Position numbers and translations under genes: made by a program
In this document: positions 56,667-64,000 of the stretch, piece by piece
Position numbering within the stretch: the stretch's first letter is position 1
Layout of the letters: each line of letters starts with the position of its first letter
Notes under the pieces: model-generated
Told to the model about the DNA's origin: nothing
The model's database searches: none
The model's input: the letters and a program-made list of their open reading frames with translations, nothing else
Assembly: GCF_000718985.1 (NCBI RefSeq)
Contig: NZ_JODL01000023.1
Span: 16,409-80,408, forward strand
Direction: 5' to 3'
DNA from: Streptomyces megasporus
GTDB taxonomy: Bacteria; Actinomycetota; Actinomycetes; Streptomycetales; Streptomycetaceae
Length of the DNA: 64,000 bases

Positions 56667-58549
56667 GCGGTCTCCTCCAGACGTTCGCGGCGCCGCGCTC
56701 CGGGCGCTCCGGGCGCGGCGGCGGTGCCGGCGGTGTCGGGAACACCAGGGGTGTCGGGGGTGTCCGAAGTGTCGGGGATGCCGGCGCGGGGGACGTCGGC
56801 GTCGGCCTCACGGGTGACCACCGCGCGGTACTCCGGCACGCGGGACAGCAGATCCCGATGGGTGCCGACGGCGATCACCGTGCCGCCCCGGACGAATGCC
56901 ACCCGGTCGGCCCGGTCCAGCAGCAGCGGGCTGGAGGAGAACACCACCGTGGTGCGGTCCGTCCGGACGAGGCGCAACGCGTCGGCGACACGGGCCTCGG
57001 TGTGCGAGTCCACCGCACTGGTCGGCTCGTCCAGCACCAGCACCTCCGGGTCGGTGACCAGCGACCGGGCCAGCGCCAGCCGCTGCCGCTGGCCGCCCGA
57101 CAGGGACCTGCCGCGCTCGGTGATCCGTGCCCGCATCGGATCCCCGCCCGTGTCGGCGCCGGACCGGGCCAGGGCGTCGAGCACGTCGCCGCACTGGGCC
57201 GCCTCCAGTGCCCGGCGGGGGGCGACCCGGCCGGACGACGGCACGTCGAACAACTCCCGCAGGGTGCCCGACAGCAGCACCGGGTCCTTGTCCTGCACCA
57301 GCACGGCGGTCCGGGCCACCTCCAGCGGCACCTCGTCCAGGGCGACACCGCCCAGCAGCACCGAGGGCGTCCCCTCCGAGGGGTCGCCGCCGTGCCCGCC
57401 CAGCCGTTCGGCGAGACGTCCGGCCGCGTCGGGATCGCCGCACACCACCGCGGTCAGACACCCGGCCGGAGCCGTCAGCCCGCTCGCCGGGTCGTACAGG
57501 TCACCGTGCGGCACCCTGCCGCCTCGGGCCCCCGCGGCGGGGCCGGCGCCCGTCTCCCGGCGCAGTGCCAGGACCCGAGCGGCCCGTTTGGCCGAGGGCC
57601 GGGAGAAGGAGTACGCCATGGCGAACTCCTGGAAGAGCCGCAGCGGGAAGAGCAGGAAGGTCACGGCGCCGTACACGGTCACCAGCTCGCCCACCGCGAT
57701 CCGACCGTCCAGCGCCAGCCGTGTGCCCATCCAGACCACCGAGATCAGCAGCAGGCCCGGCAGCAGCACCTGTACGGCGTCGATCAGCGACCACATCCGC
57801 GCGGTGCGCACGGCGGCTCTCCGCACCCTCTGCGAGGCCCCGCGGTACCGGGCCAGGAAGAGTTCCTCACCGCCGATGCCGCGCAACACGCGCAGCCCGG
57901 CCACCGTGTCCGAGGCCAGCTCGGTGGCCCGTCCGGCCTCGGCGCGCTGCGCGTCCGCGCGTCGGGTCGCCGGGGGGAGCAGCGGCAGCACGGCCGCGAT
58001 CAGGAGCACCACGCCGGCCACCACCACGGCGCCCAACACCGGTTCGTACACCACCAGGGCCACGCAGACCCCGACCGTGGTCAGCAGCGCCGCCCCGAAG
58101 CGGGAGACGCTCTCGACGAACCAGCCGATCTTCTCGATGTCGCCGGTGGAGACGGCCACGACCTCGCCGGCCGCCACCCGGCGGGTCAGGGCGGCCCCCA
58201 ACGCGGCGGCCCGCCGGGCCAGAAGCTGCTGCATCCGGGCCGCCGCGGTGATCCAGTTGGTGATGGCGGCGCGGTGCAGCATGGTGTCACCGACCGTGAC
58301 CGCCAGGCCCAGCACCAGCATCAGCCCGCCGGCCGACACGAGGCCCTCCCCGGAACCTTCGGCGGCGGCCTCCACGGCCACTCCGACGGCCAGGGGGAAG
58401 GAGGCGATCGCCGCCATCTGGAGTGTCCCCCAGGCCAGCGCCTTCAACTGGCCGCCGAGCTGGGAGCGCCACAGCCACAGAAGGAGGCGGAATCCGGACC
58501 GTACGTCGGGATCACCGGGATCGGGATGGGGAAGGTCGCGGATCTGCAT
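56663..58549 (-). CDS. ABC exporter half-transporter with degenerate Walker A
   Basis: A 628-residue partner of the protein at 54885. Membrane helices fill residues about 30-340. In the ATPase, the Walker A position reads Cys-Gly-Asp-Pro-Asp-Ala-Ala-Gly-Arg with no Lys, and the H-loop His is replaced (Phe-Ser-Ser-Ser-Pro). The signature Leu-Ser-Gly-Gly-Gln-Arg-Gln-Arg and Walker B Leu-Val-Leu-Asp-Glu-Pro are canonical. ATG 58549 is chosen, since similarity starts at Gly-Phe-Arg-Leu-Leu about 20 residues in. The gene is first in its operon and divergent from the exporter at 58861. Confidence 0.92.
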   Translation of the reverse strand: MQIRDLPHPDPGDPDVRSGFRLLLWLWRSQLGGQLKALAWGTLQMAAIASFPLAVGVAVEAAAEGSGEGLVSAGGLMLVLGLAVTVGDTMLHRAAITNWITAAARMQQLLARRAAALGAALTRRVAAGEVVAVSTGDIEKIGWFVESVSRFGAALLTTVGVCVALVVYEPVLGAVVVAGVVLLIAAVLPLLPPATRRADAQRAEAGRATELASDTVAGLRVLRGIGGEELFLARYRGASQRVRRAAVRTARMWSLIDAVQVLLPGLLLISVVWMGTRLALDGRIAVGELVTVYGAVTFLLFPLRLFQEFAMAYSFSRPSAKRAARVLALRRETGAGPAAGARGGRVPHGDLYDPASGLTAPAGCLTAVVCGDPDAAGRLAERLGGHGGDPSEGTPSVLLGGVALDEVPLEVARTAVLVQDKDPVLLSGTLRELFDVPSSGRVAPRRALEAAQCGDVLDALARSGADTGGDPMRARITERGRSLSGGQRQRLALARSLVTDPEVLVLDEPTSAVDSHTEARVADALRLVRTDRTTVVFSSSPLLLDRADRVAFVRGGTVIAVGTHRDLLSRVPEYRAVVTREADADVPRAGIPDTSDTPDTPGVPDTAGTAAAPGAPGARRRERLEETA

Positions 58550-58760
58550 GGGTGTTCCAGGCGGTCTCGGAAGGGGCGGGTGCGATCGTGCAAGGCTCTC
58601 CCTCCGGCGTGGGCGAGGGCAAAGGATTTTCCGTCCGGCCCCACTAGCCCGGGCCGCGCCCACCTCCCACGCTCCGGACGCCGAGGGACGGCACGAGGGA
58701 GGGCATGGGGGAGGGCACAGGGGAGACGGCACACCGGAGCGAGGGAGCGCGCGACGGCGC

Positions 58761-58802
58761 ACGGTCGTCCACCGCACCACCGTCGGTGGACGACCGTAGG
58801 CT
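58761..58802 (+). promoter_or_regulatory. Operator-like dyad and -10 element ahead of the third exporter
   Basis: Perfect 13-bp arms (58761-58773 and 58785-58797) flank an 11-base spacer. The right arm touches a TAGGCT hexamer (58797-58802) that fits a -10 box. A repressor bound here would cover the -35 region. No adjacent regulator gene is seen. Confidence 0.5.
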
Positions 58803-58820
58803 GGTGAACCGGTCACCGTC

Positions 58821-58846
58821 GTCCGATCCGACCGTCCGATCCGACC
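58821..58846. repeat. Two tandem 13-bp repeats in the exporter leader
   Basis: GTCCGATCCGACC occurs twice in tandem (58821-58833, 58834-58846), directly before the AAGGAG ribosome-binding site of the gene at 58861. Confidence 0.8.
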
Positions 58847-58860
58847 GTCGAAGGAGCGCA

Positions 58861-60744
58861 TTGCACCACTACGAACCCGCCTGGACGCCGCCGCCCCGGG
58901 AGAAGGGCGCGCCGCAGCCGCCCGCCGAGCTCCGTCGCATCCTCCGGCTCTTCCGCCCCTACCGCGGCCGTCTCGCCGTCGTCGGGCTGCTCGTCGGCGC
59001 GTCCTCGCTGGTCTCGGTCGCCTCGCCCTTCCTGCTGCGCGAGATCCTCGACGTGGCGATCCCGCAGCAGCGCACCGGCCTGCTCTCCCTCCTCGCTCTC
59101 GGCATGATCGCCACGGCGGTGCTGACCAGTGTCTTCAACGTCCTCCAGACGCTGATCAGCACGACGGTCGGCCAGCGCGTCATGCACGACCTGCGCACCC
59201 GGGTCTACGCCAAGCTCCAGCGGATGTCCCTGGCGTTCTTCACCCGCACGCGCACCGGTGAGGTCCAGTCCCGCATCGCCAACGACATCGGCGGCATGCA
59301 GGCCACCGTGACCTCGACCGCGACCTCCCTGGTCTCCAACCTCACCAGCGTGGTGGCGACCGTCGTGGCCATGCTGGCGCTGGACTGGCGGCTCACGCTC
59401 GTCTCCCTGGCCCTGCTGCCGCTGTTCGTCTGGATCAGCCGGCGCGTCGGCCGGGAGCGCAAGAAGATCGCCACCCGGCGGCAGAAGCAGATGGCCGCGA
59501 TGTCGGCGATGGTGACCGAGTCCCTGTCGGTCAGCGGCATCCTGCTGGGCCGCACCATGGGCCGCGCCGACTCCCTCACCCGCGCCTTCGCGGACGAGTC
59601 CGAGCGGCTGGTGGACCTGGAGATCCGCTCCAACATGGCCGGACGCTGGCGGATGTCGGTCATCGGCATCGTCATGGCGGCCATCCCCGCGCTGCTGTAC
59701 TGGGCGGCGGGGCTGCTGCTCCAGGTCGGCGGCCCGGTCTTCTCCATCGGCACCCTGGTCGCCTTCGTCACCCTCCAGCAGGGTCTGCTGCGGCCCACCG
59801 TCTCGCTGCTGAACACCGGCGTGCAGGTGCAGACCTCCCTGGCCCTCTTCCAACGCATCTTCGAGTACCTGGACATGCCGGTGGACATCACCGAACCGGC
59901 CCGTCCGGTGCGGCTGGAGCGGGCACGCGGCGAGGTCCGTTTCGAGGACGTCACCTTCTCCTACGACCCGTCCGCCGACACCCCCACGCTCGACGGCATC
60001 GACCTGACCATCCCCGCGGGCGGCAGCCTCGCCGTCGTGGGCCCCACCGGCTCCGGGAAGAGCACGCTGAGCCACCTGGTGCCCCGGCTGTACGACGTCA
60101 CCGGCGGCCGGGTCACCATCGACGGGATCGACGTGCGGGACCTGGACTTCGACTCCCTGGCCCGGACGGTGGGCGTGGTGTCGCAGGAGACCTACCTCTT
60201 CCACGCCTCCGTCGCCGACAACCTCCGGTTCGCCCGGCCCGACGCCACGGACGCCGAGATCGAGGCCGCGGCCCGCGCCGCCCAGATCCACGACCACATC
60301 GCCGCGCTCCCCGACGGGTACGACACCCTCGTCGGCGAGCGCGGCCACCGCTTCTCCGGCGGCGAGAAACAGCGCCTGGCCATCGCCCGGACCATCCTGC
60401 GCGACCCGCCCGTCCTCATCCTCGACGAGGCCACCAGCGCCCTGGACACCCGCACCGAGCAGGCCGTCCAGCGGGCCGTGGACGCCCTGTCGGCGGGCCG
60501 TACGACACTGACCATCGCCCACCGTCTCTCCACCATCCGCGACGCCGACGAGATCGTCGTCCTCGACGGCGGACGGATCGCCGAGCGGGGCACCCACCAG
60601 GAACTCCTGGCCCGGGGCGGACGCTACGCGGACCTGCTGCGGCGCGACATCGTCCTCCCCGGAACCGAGCGTGAACCCGAGCACGACCCCGAGCGTGAGC
60701 CCGGCTCCGCGGGCCCGGGGACGGTGGAGACCGCCCCGGCCTGA
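58861..60744 (+). CDS. ABC exporter (MsbA-type, complete half-transporter)
   Basis: A 627-residue exporter. Six helices occupy residues about 40-340. The ATPase has Walker A Gly-Pro-Thr-Gly-Ser-Gly-Lys-Ser, signature Phe-Ser-Gly-Gly-Glu-Lys-Gln-Arg, Walker B Leu-Ile-Leu-Asp-Glu-Ala and H-loop Ala-His-Arg, all canonical, so a homodimer could work alone. The start is the TTG at 58861, with AAGGAG four bases upstream and conserved His-His-Tyr-Glu-Pro-Ala-Trp at the N-terminus; the longer frame upstream is promoter DNA. It is divergent from the heterodimeric pair. Confidence 0.93.
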   Translation: MHHYEPAWTPPPREKGAPQPPAELRRILRLFRPYRGRLAVVGLLVGASSLVSVASPFLLREILDVAIPQQRTGLLSLLALGMIATAVLTSVFNVLQTLISTTVGQRVMHDLRTRVYAKLQRMSLAFFTRTRTGEVQSRIANDIGGMQATVTSTATSLVSNLTSVVATVVAMLALDWRLTLVSLALLPLFVWISRRVGRERKKIATRRQKQMAAMSAMVTESLSVSGILLGRTMGRADSLTRAFADESERLVDLEIRSNMAGRWRMSVIGIVMAAIPALLYWAAGLLLQVGGPVFSIGTLVAFVTLQQGLLRPTVSLLNTGVQVQTSLALFQRIFEYLDMPVDITEPARPVRLERARGEVRFEDVTFSYDPSADTPTLDGIDLTIPAGGSLAVVGPTGSGKSTLSHLVPRLYDVTGGRVTIDGIDVRDLDFDSLARTVGVVSQETYLFHASVADNLRFARPDATDAEIEAAARAAQIHDHIAALPDGYDTLVGERGHRFSGGEKQRLAIARTILRDPPVLILDEATSALDTRTEQAVQRAVDALSAGRTTLTIAHRLSTIRDADEIVVLDGGRIAERGTHQELLARGGRYADLLRRDIVLPGTEREPEHDPEREPGSAGPGTVETAPA

Positions 60745-60842
60745 CCCCCGCCCGACGCCCCGCCTCGGCACGGCCGCCGCAGCCGGTCACCGACCGGCCG
60801 TCGACCGGTCGCTGTCAGTGCCGTCGGGCAGACTCCGGTGCC

Positions 60843-61241
60843 ATGGTCGAGATGGGAAACGACACCGCGGCCGACGCCCGGACGGTGATCGAACGGTACT
60901 GGGCCGCGGCGGAGCACCGGGACTGGAACACCTTCGGCGCCCTGCTCGCGCCCGACGTCGTCTACGAGATCCCCCAGACCCGCGAGCGCGTCCGCGGCCG
61001 GGAGGCGTACGTCCGTTTCAACGCGGAGTACCCCGGCGACTGGCGGGTGACCGTCGAACGGGTCGTGGCCGAGGAGCGCCGGGGGGTGAGCTGGACGAGT
61101 TTCACGGTGGACGGCAGGACCGAGACGGGGCTGTGCTTCTTCACCCTCGACGGCAGCGGCCTGATCGACACCGTCACCGACTTCTGGCCCGAACCGTACG
61201 AGCCGCCCGCCGGCCGTGAACACCTGGTGGAACGCTACTGA
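60843..61241 (+). CDS. SnoaL/NTF2-like protein
   Basis: A 132-residue cone-shaped alpha+beta protein: Val-Ile-Glu-Arg-Tyr-Trp-Ala-Ala-Ala-Glu-His-Arg-Asp-Trp, Leu-Ala-Pro-Asp-Val-Val-Tyr-Glu-Ile-Pro-Gln-Thr, then Gly-Arg-Glu-Ala-Tyr-Val-Arg-Phe, the usual SnoaL_2 order. Such proteins can be cyclases, isomerases or simple binding proteins; the function here is open. ATG 60843 is the start, with ATG 60852 possible. It has its own terminator. Confidence 0.85.
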   Translation: MVEMGNDTAADARTVIERYWAAAEHRDWNTFGALLAPDVVYEIPQTRERVRGREAYVRFNAEYPGDWRVTVERVVAEERRGVSWTSFTVDGRTETGLCFFTLDGSGLIDTVTDFWPEPYEPPAGREHLVERY

Positions 61242-61254
61242 GGCGGGGCGCCGG

Positions 61255-61283
61255 GGAAGGCCGTCGGAGGCCGGCGGCCTTCC
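61255..61283. terminator. Hairpin after the SnoaL-like gene
   Basis: GGAAGGCCG (61255-61263) and CGGCCTTCC (61275-61283) pair around an 11-base loop between the SnoaL-like stop and the convergent NUDIX gene. Confidence 0.65.
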
Positions 61284-61337
61284 AGCCGACGCCTTGCCGA
61301 GCGTCGCCCGGTGGTGCCGCCTCGCCCGGAGGCGCGG

Positions 61338-61766
61338 TCACGACAGTCGCCCCGCCGCGCGCAGCTCGTCGAAGACCAGCCGGTCCACCGGCGGCACCCG
61401 GTCACGATCGGCGTACGCCAGCCAGGCGATCTCCTCGATCTCGCCGGCGGCGGCCAGTGTGCCGCTGTGGTCGCCCGTGTAGCAGGCCATCCGGACGGTG
61501 ATCCCCGCCGTGTGTTCGTCGACCGGGGCCTCGTACGTGCCCAGGTGGGCGACCGTGTCGGGCGCGATGGCCACGGTCAGTTCCTCCTCGACCTCCCGCA
61601 GCAGGGTCTCGAGGTCGCTCTCCCCGTCGTGGCGCTTGCCGCCGGGGATGTAGAAGAGGGCCTTGCCGCGCGTACGGGCGCCCAGGATCCTGCCGGCGCG
61701 CAGGTGGACCCACGCCACCGTGTCGATGAGCCGCGCCCCGGGGCCGGCCACGGGGCCGCCCGTCAC
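61338..61766 (-). CDS. NUDIX hydrolase
   Basis: A 142-residue protein with a full Nudix box, Gly-Gly-Lys-Arg-His-Asp-Gly-Glu and then Leu-Arg-Glu-Val-Glu-Glu-Glu-Leu, residues about 43-64. It cleaves a nucleoside diphosphate linked to another group; the substrate (NDP-sugar, oxidised nucleotide, dinucleotide) cannot be told from the sequence. GTG 61766 overlaps the VOC stop by four bases, so the two genes are cotranslated. Confidence 0.9.
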   Translation of the reverse strand: MTGGPVAGPGARLIDTVAWVHLRAGRILGARTRGKALFYIPGGKRHDGESDLETLLREVEEELTVAIAPDTVAHLGTYEAPVDEHTAGITVRMACYTGDHSGTLAAAGEIEEIAWLAYADRDRVPPVDRLVFDELRAAGRLS

Positions 61767-62155
61767 CGTACGATCCCGGCCGGTCCGGGGAAGCGCGTCT
61801 CGCGCTGGGGGGTGAACACGCAGAACTCGTTGCCCTCCGGGTCGGCCAGGATGTCCCACTCGAACCGCTCGTCGCGTCGCCGCACCAGGGTGGCGCCCAG
61901 CGCGAGCATCTCCTCGGTGTCGCCCCACACGTCGAAGTGCACCCGGTTCTTGCTCGTCTTCCGTTCGGGCACCGGATTGAACCAGATCACCGGACCGGCG
62001 TCCCGCGGGTGGTGGACGGCCACCGGCCACTCCGGGGGGCGAGGAGGCTGCCCCAACGTCCTGCGGCGTTCGTATCCCAGCGCGGCGCACCACCAGTCGG
62101 CGAGCGCCTGGTGGTCGTTGGCGTCCACGACGAGGTCCTTGAAGCGTGCGGGCAT
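61763..62155 (-). CDS. VOC-superfamily (glyoxalase-like) protein
   Basis: A 130-residue protein with the paired beta-alpha-beta-beta-beta modules of the VOC fold. It begins Phe-Lys-Asp-Leu-Val-Val-Asp-Ala and ends with Ala-Asp-Pro-Glu-Gly-Asn-Glu-Phe-Cys-Val-Phe, where the Glu is the usual last metal ligand. Val-His-Phe-Asp-Val-Trp carries a candidate His. It may be a lyase, a dioxygenase or a resistance binding protein. ATG 62155 is the start; it leads the NUDIX gene. Confidence 0.88.
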   Translation of the reverse strand: MPARFKDLVVDANDHQALADWWCAALGYERRRTLGQPPRPPEWPVAVHHPRDAGPVIWFNPVPERKTSKNRVHFDVWGDTEEMLALGATLVRRRDERFEWDILADPEGNEFCVFTPQRETRFPGPAGIVR

Positions 62156-62243
62156 GTCTCCGAGCGTATAGCCGTTGGGAGCGGGGCGGGTTCCGGCCAC
62201 GCCGGGGCGCCCACGATGGGGGGAGGTGGGGAATCATGGGGCC

Positions 62244-62918
62244 ATGAGTTCCGTTCGGATCCTCGTCTTCACCCGGACCACCGGCTACCGGCACGACTCC
62301 ATCCCGCACGGTGTCGACGCCTTCCGTGCCCTCGGCGACGAGCACGGTCTGACCGTCACCGCCACCGAGGACCCCGACGCACTCACCGCCGCGCTGACCG
62401 GGGACGACTGTCGCGCGGTGGTCTTCCTCTCCACCAGCGGTGACGTCCTCACCCCGGACGGCCGTGAGGCCCTGCGCTCGTACGTCACCGCGGGCGGGGC
62501 CTTCGTCGGCGTCCACGGCGCGAGCACCACCGAGTACGACTGGCCCTGGTACGGCGAACTGCTCGGCGCCCGCTTCGACCGGCACCCCGCGCTCCAGCCG
62601 GGCGTCGCGATCGTCGAGGACCGCGACCATCCGGCCACCGCGCACCTCGGCCCCATCTGGCCGTTCACCGACGAGTGGTACGACTTCCGCTCCAGTCCGC
62701 GTGGCCGGGTGCGGGTGCTGGTCTCGGCCGACGAGGCCAGCTACGAGGGCGGCGGGATGGGGGAGGACCACCCGCTGGTGTGGTGCCACGAGAACACCGG
62801 GGGCCGCACCTTCTACACCGCCCTCGGCCACACCTCCGAGTCCTACGCCGACCCCGTCTTCCGCCGCCATCTGCTGGGCGGGCTCGCCTGGGCGGCCCGA
62901 CTTCCTCTGCCCGTCTGA
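62244..62918 (+). CDS. ThuA-like (trehalose utilisation) domain protein
   Basis: A 224-residue GATase1-like protein: Ile-Leu-Val-Phe-Thr-Arg-Thr-Thr-Gly-Tyr-Arg-His-Asp-Ser-Ile, Val-Phe-Leu-Ser-Thr-Ser-Gly-Asp-Val-Leu, Gly-Val-His-Gly-Ala-Ser-Thr and Arg-Thr-Phe-Tyr-Thr-Ala-Leu-Gly-His-Thr, the ThuA pattern. The family is linked to sugar metabolism in rhizobia, perhaps as 3-keto-sugar enzymes; the reaction is uncertain. It has no signal peptide. ATG 62244 is chosen where homology starts. Confidence 0.88.
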   Translation: MSSVRILVFTRTTGYRHDSIPHGVDAFRALGDEHGLTVTATEDPDALTAALTGDDCRAVVFLSTSGDVLTPDGREALRSYVTAGGAFVGVHGASTTEYDWPWYGELLGARFDRHPALQPGVAIVEDRDHPATAHLGPIWPFTDEWYDFRSSPRGRVRVLVSADEASYEGGGMGEDHPLVWCHENTGGRTFYTALGHTSESYADPVFRRHLLGGLAWAARLPLPV

Positions 62919-63078
62919 GGCCGGCCACGGTCGGGCGGTCGGGAGCGCGGGGGCGGGGCGGCGACGTCCGGTCCCGGCGGGGAAGTTCGTCCCGTCCGCC
63001 GTGGAGGCGTACTCGCCGTCGGCGATGGGGAGGGATGACCGCCTCGGCCCGGTTCCGGGCCGATGGCAGGATGGGCTT

Positions 63079-63594
63079 ATGGTCATGATTCACCTGATTC
63101 CAGGCGACATCACCGAGCAGTCCGTCGACGCGGTCGTGAACGCCGCCAACTCCTCCCTGCTGGGCGGCGGAGGCGTCGACGGGGCGATCCACCGCAAGGG
63201 CGGGCCGGAGATCCTCTCCGAGTGCCGGGCCCTGCGGGCCTCCCGGTACGGCAGGGGTCTGCCGACCGGCCAGGCGGTGGCCACCACGGCCGGTCGACTG
63301 CCCGCGCGCTGGGTGATCCACACGGTGGGGCCGGTCTGGTCGGCCACCGAGGACCGGTCCGGCCAACTGGCGTCCTGCTACCGCGAGTCGTTGCGCGTGG
63401 CGCGCGAACTGGGCGCCCGCACCGTCGCCTTCCCCGCCATCTCCACGGGCGTCTACGGGTGGCCGATCGACGACGGCGCGCGCATCGCGCTGAACACGGT
63501 GCGTGAGGAGACCGAGGGGGACGAGGAACTCGAGGAGGTCCGTTTCGTGCTGTTCGACCAGCGGGCCTACGACGCCTTCACCGCGGCGCTGTGA
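63079..63594 (+). CDS. Macro-domain O-acetyl-ADP-ribose deacetylase
   Basis: A 171-residue macro domain. It has Leu-Ile-Pro-Gly-Asp-Ile-Thr, Asp-Ala-Val-Val-Asn-Ala-Ala-Asn-Ser-Ser-Leu-Leu-Gly-Gly-Gly-Gly-Val-Asp-Gly-Ala-Ile, and Phe-Pro-Ala-Ile-Ser-Thr-Gly-Val-Tyr-Gly-Trp-Pro, the full ADP-ribose site of the YmdB/MacroD type. It removes ADP-ribose or acetyl from ADP-ribosylated products. ATG 63079 or 63085 may be the start. Its end overlaps the convergent gene by 17 bp. Confidence 0.94.
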   Translation: MVMIHLIPGDITEQSVDAVVNAANSSLLGGGGVDGAIHRKGGPEILSECRALRASRYGRGLPTGQAVATTAGRLPARWVIHTVGPVWSATEDRSGQLASCYRESLRVARELGARTVAFPAISTGVYGWPIDDGARIALNTVREETEGDEELEEVRFVLFDQRAYDAFTAAL

Positions 63595-63862
63595 CGGAGA
63601 CGCCCGTGGTGTCGACCGCGATGTCGGGGCGGAGCACCTGAACGGTGTACATGCCGTCGCGGTCGTCCCAGCCGTCGCGGTCGTCGGCGGAGACGAGGAC
63701 GCGACGCCACGCCGAGGCGGGATCGGGGAGCGCGGGGCTCTCGTTCTCGTCGGCGTCCTTGCCGGTGCCCCTGCCGGTGTCCTTGCCGGTGTCCCCCGGA
63801 GGATCGGCCAAGGCGAGCAGCACCAGGGGCAGGGCGGCGAGTGGGGTGACGATCCGCAGCAC
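63578..63862 (-). CDS. Small secreted or membrane-anchored hypothetical protein
   Basis: A 94-residue protein from GTG 63862 with AAAGGTAGGG upstream. The first 20 residues form a signal-like hydrophobic segment (Leu-Pro-Leu-Val-Leu-Leu-Ala-Leu-Ala). A Gly/Asp/Lys-rich stretch follows, then Val-Gln-Val-Leu-Arg-Pro-Asp-Ile-Ala-Val at the end. The function is unknown. It is likely exported. It overlaps the macro-domain gene tail by 17 bp. Confidence 0.6.
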   Translation of the reverse strand: MLRIVTPLAALPLVLLALADPPGDTGKDTGRGTGKDADENESPALPDPASAWRRVLVSADDRDGWDDRDGMYTVQVLRPDIAVDTTGVSVTAPR

Positions 63863-63933
63863 GGTGGCCCTACCTTTCAGGTCGTGGGTCTGAACTGGTC
63901 ATTCGTAAGATCGGTGGACCCGGGGTCCCGGGT

Positions 63934-64000
63934 ATGGCTGGCACGGTGGAGACCGCGAGATGGCTTAAGGAGCTTGGCCACCCAGGGCCCCGCGACGACT
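63934..64000 (+). CDS. Possible 5' end of a gene running out of the window
   Basis: From ATG 63934 the frame is open to the window end and shows mostly G or C in third codon positions. No ribosome-binding site is clear and too little is visible to recognise a family. Confidence 0.25.
   Translation, partial: MAGTVETARWLKELGHPGPRDD

Noticed and set aside
50760..58799. A 2,679-codon open frame on the plus strand.
   Set aside because: It runs antisense or out of frame across thioesterase, helicase, membrane protein and exporter genes that all show strong family motifs. Such frames arise from GC-rich codon bias; the translation is low-complexity and matches nothing.

Overview
The window is high-GC, GTG-start-rich, tightly packed actinobacterial DNA and is almost certainly a Streptomyces chromosome. 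Signs of this are the XRE/DUF397/ATPase regulatory set, two DUF574-type methyltransferases, a lone conservon-type roadblock protein, a DUF6397-like protein, and a MatB-type malonyl-CoA synthetase close to the one I remember from S. coelicolor. No tool was run; family names come from reading motifs and from memory.

Layout. (1) 1-3974: the end of an operon of MFS exporter, C39-like cysteine hydrolase, FemAB/GNAT-like acyl or aminoacyl transferase and ATP-grasp ligase. It looks like part of a small amino-acid-derived metabolite cluster cut by the window edge. (2) 3975-7565: the scarred edge of an integrated island. It holds IS5-type fragments on both strands, an intact VanX-like D-Ala-D-Ala dipeptidase, a multiply frameshifted IS701 transposase, a truncated and frameshifted tyrosine integrase, and tRNA-Pro(GGG), the likely attachment site. 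(3) 7873-16688: core-like genes. These are a type II NADH dehydrogenase, a lipase maturation factor homologue, a frameshifted epimerase followed by GT2, DUF2064 and methyltransferase genes, a polytopic membrane protein and an acetylxylan-esterase-type hydrolase. (4) 16776-23607: an orphan DasA-like sugar-binding lipoprotein with a DasR-type site, and a complete five-gene peptide/nickel-type ABC importer. (5) 23654-35588: an aminotransferase divergent from an HxlR regulator, an AurF-like di-iron oxygenase with an FprB-type reductase, a GPP34 protein, a DDN-hemerythrin fusion, a methyltransferase, a luciferase-like monooxygenase, and malonyl-CoA synthetase with a fused carboxyltransferase. (6) 35766-42537: xylose catabolism (ROK regulator, xylB, xylA) and a GH95 alpha-fucosidase. 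(7) 42656-45862: cytidine deaminase and the regulatory ATPase / XRE / DUF397 / methyltransferase block. (8) 46487-63862: secreted SGNH lipase, small membrane protein, roadblock protein, DUF6397-like protein, thioesterase, DEAD/DEAH helicase, YdjM-like membrane protein, a heterodimeric ABC exporter facing a third ABC exporter, and small enzymes (SnoaL-like, NUDIX, VOC, ThuA-like, macro domain).

How the genes work together. Carbohydrate use is the main theme: esterase, sugar-binding protein, xylose genes and fucosidase. LacI-type operators with an AGCGCTT core lie upstream of the esterase and the fucosidase and between the two transport loci, yet the window has no LacI regulator, so control is probably in trans. 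Most operons show Streptomyces-style translational coupling (GTGA or ATGA overlaps), and many convergent pairs end in strong GC-rich hairpins. The most unusual parts are the truncated cassette at the left edge, the degraded island next to tRNA-Pro, the leaderless mini-ORF at 29236, the complementary site degeneration of the ABC exporter pair, and the 14-bp tandem repeats ahead of the second DUF574 gene.
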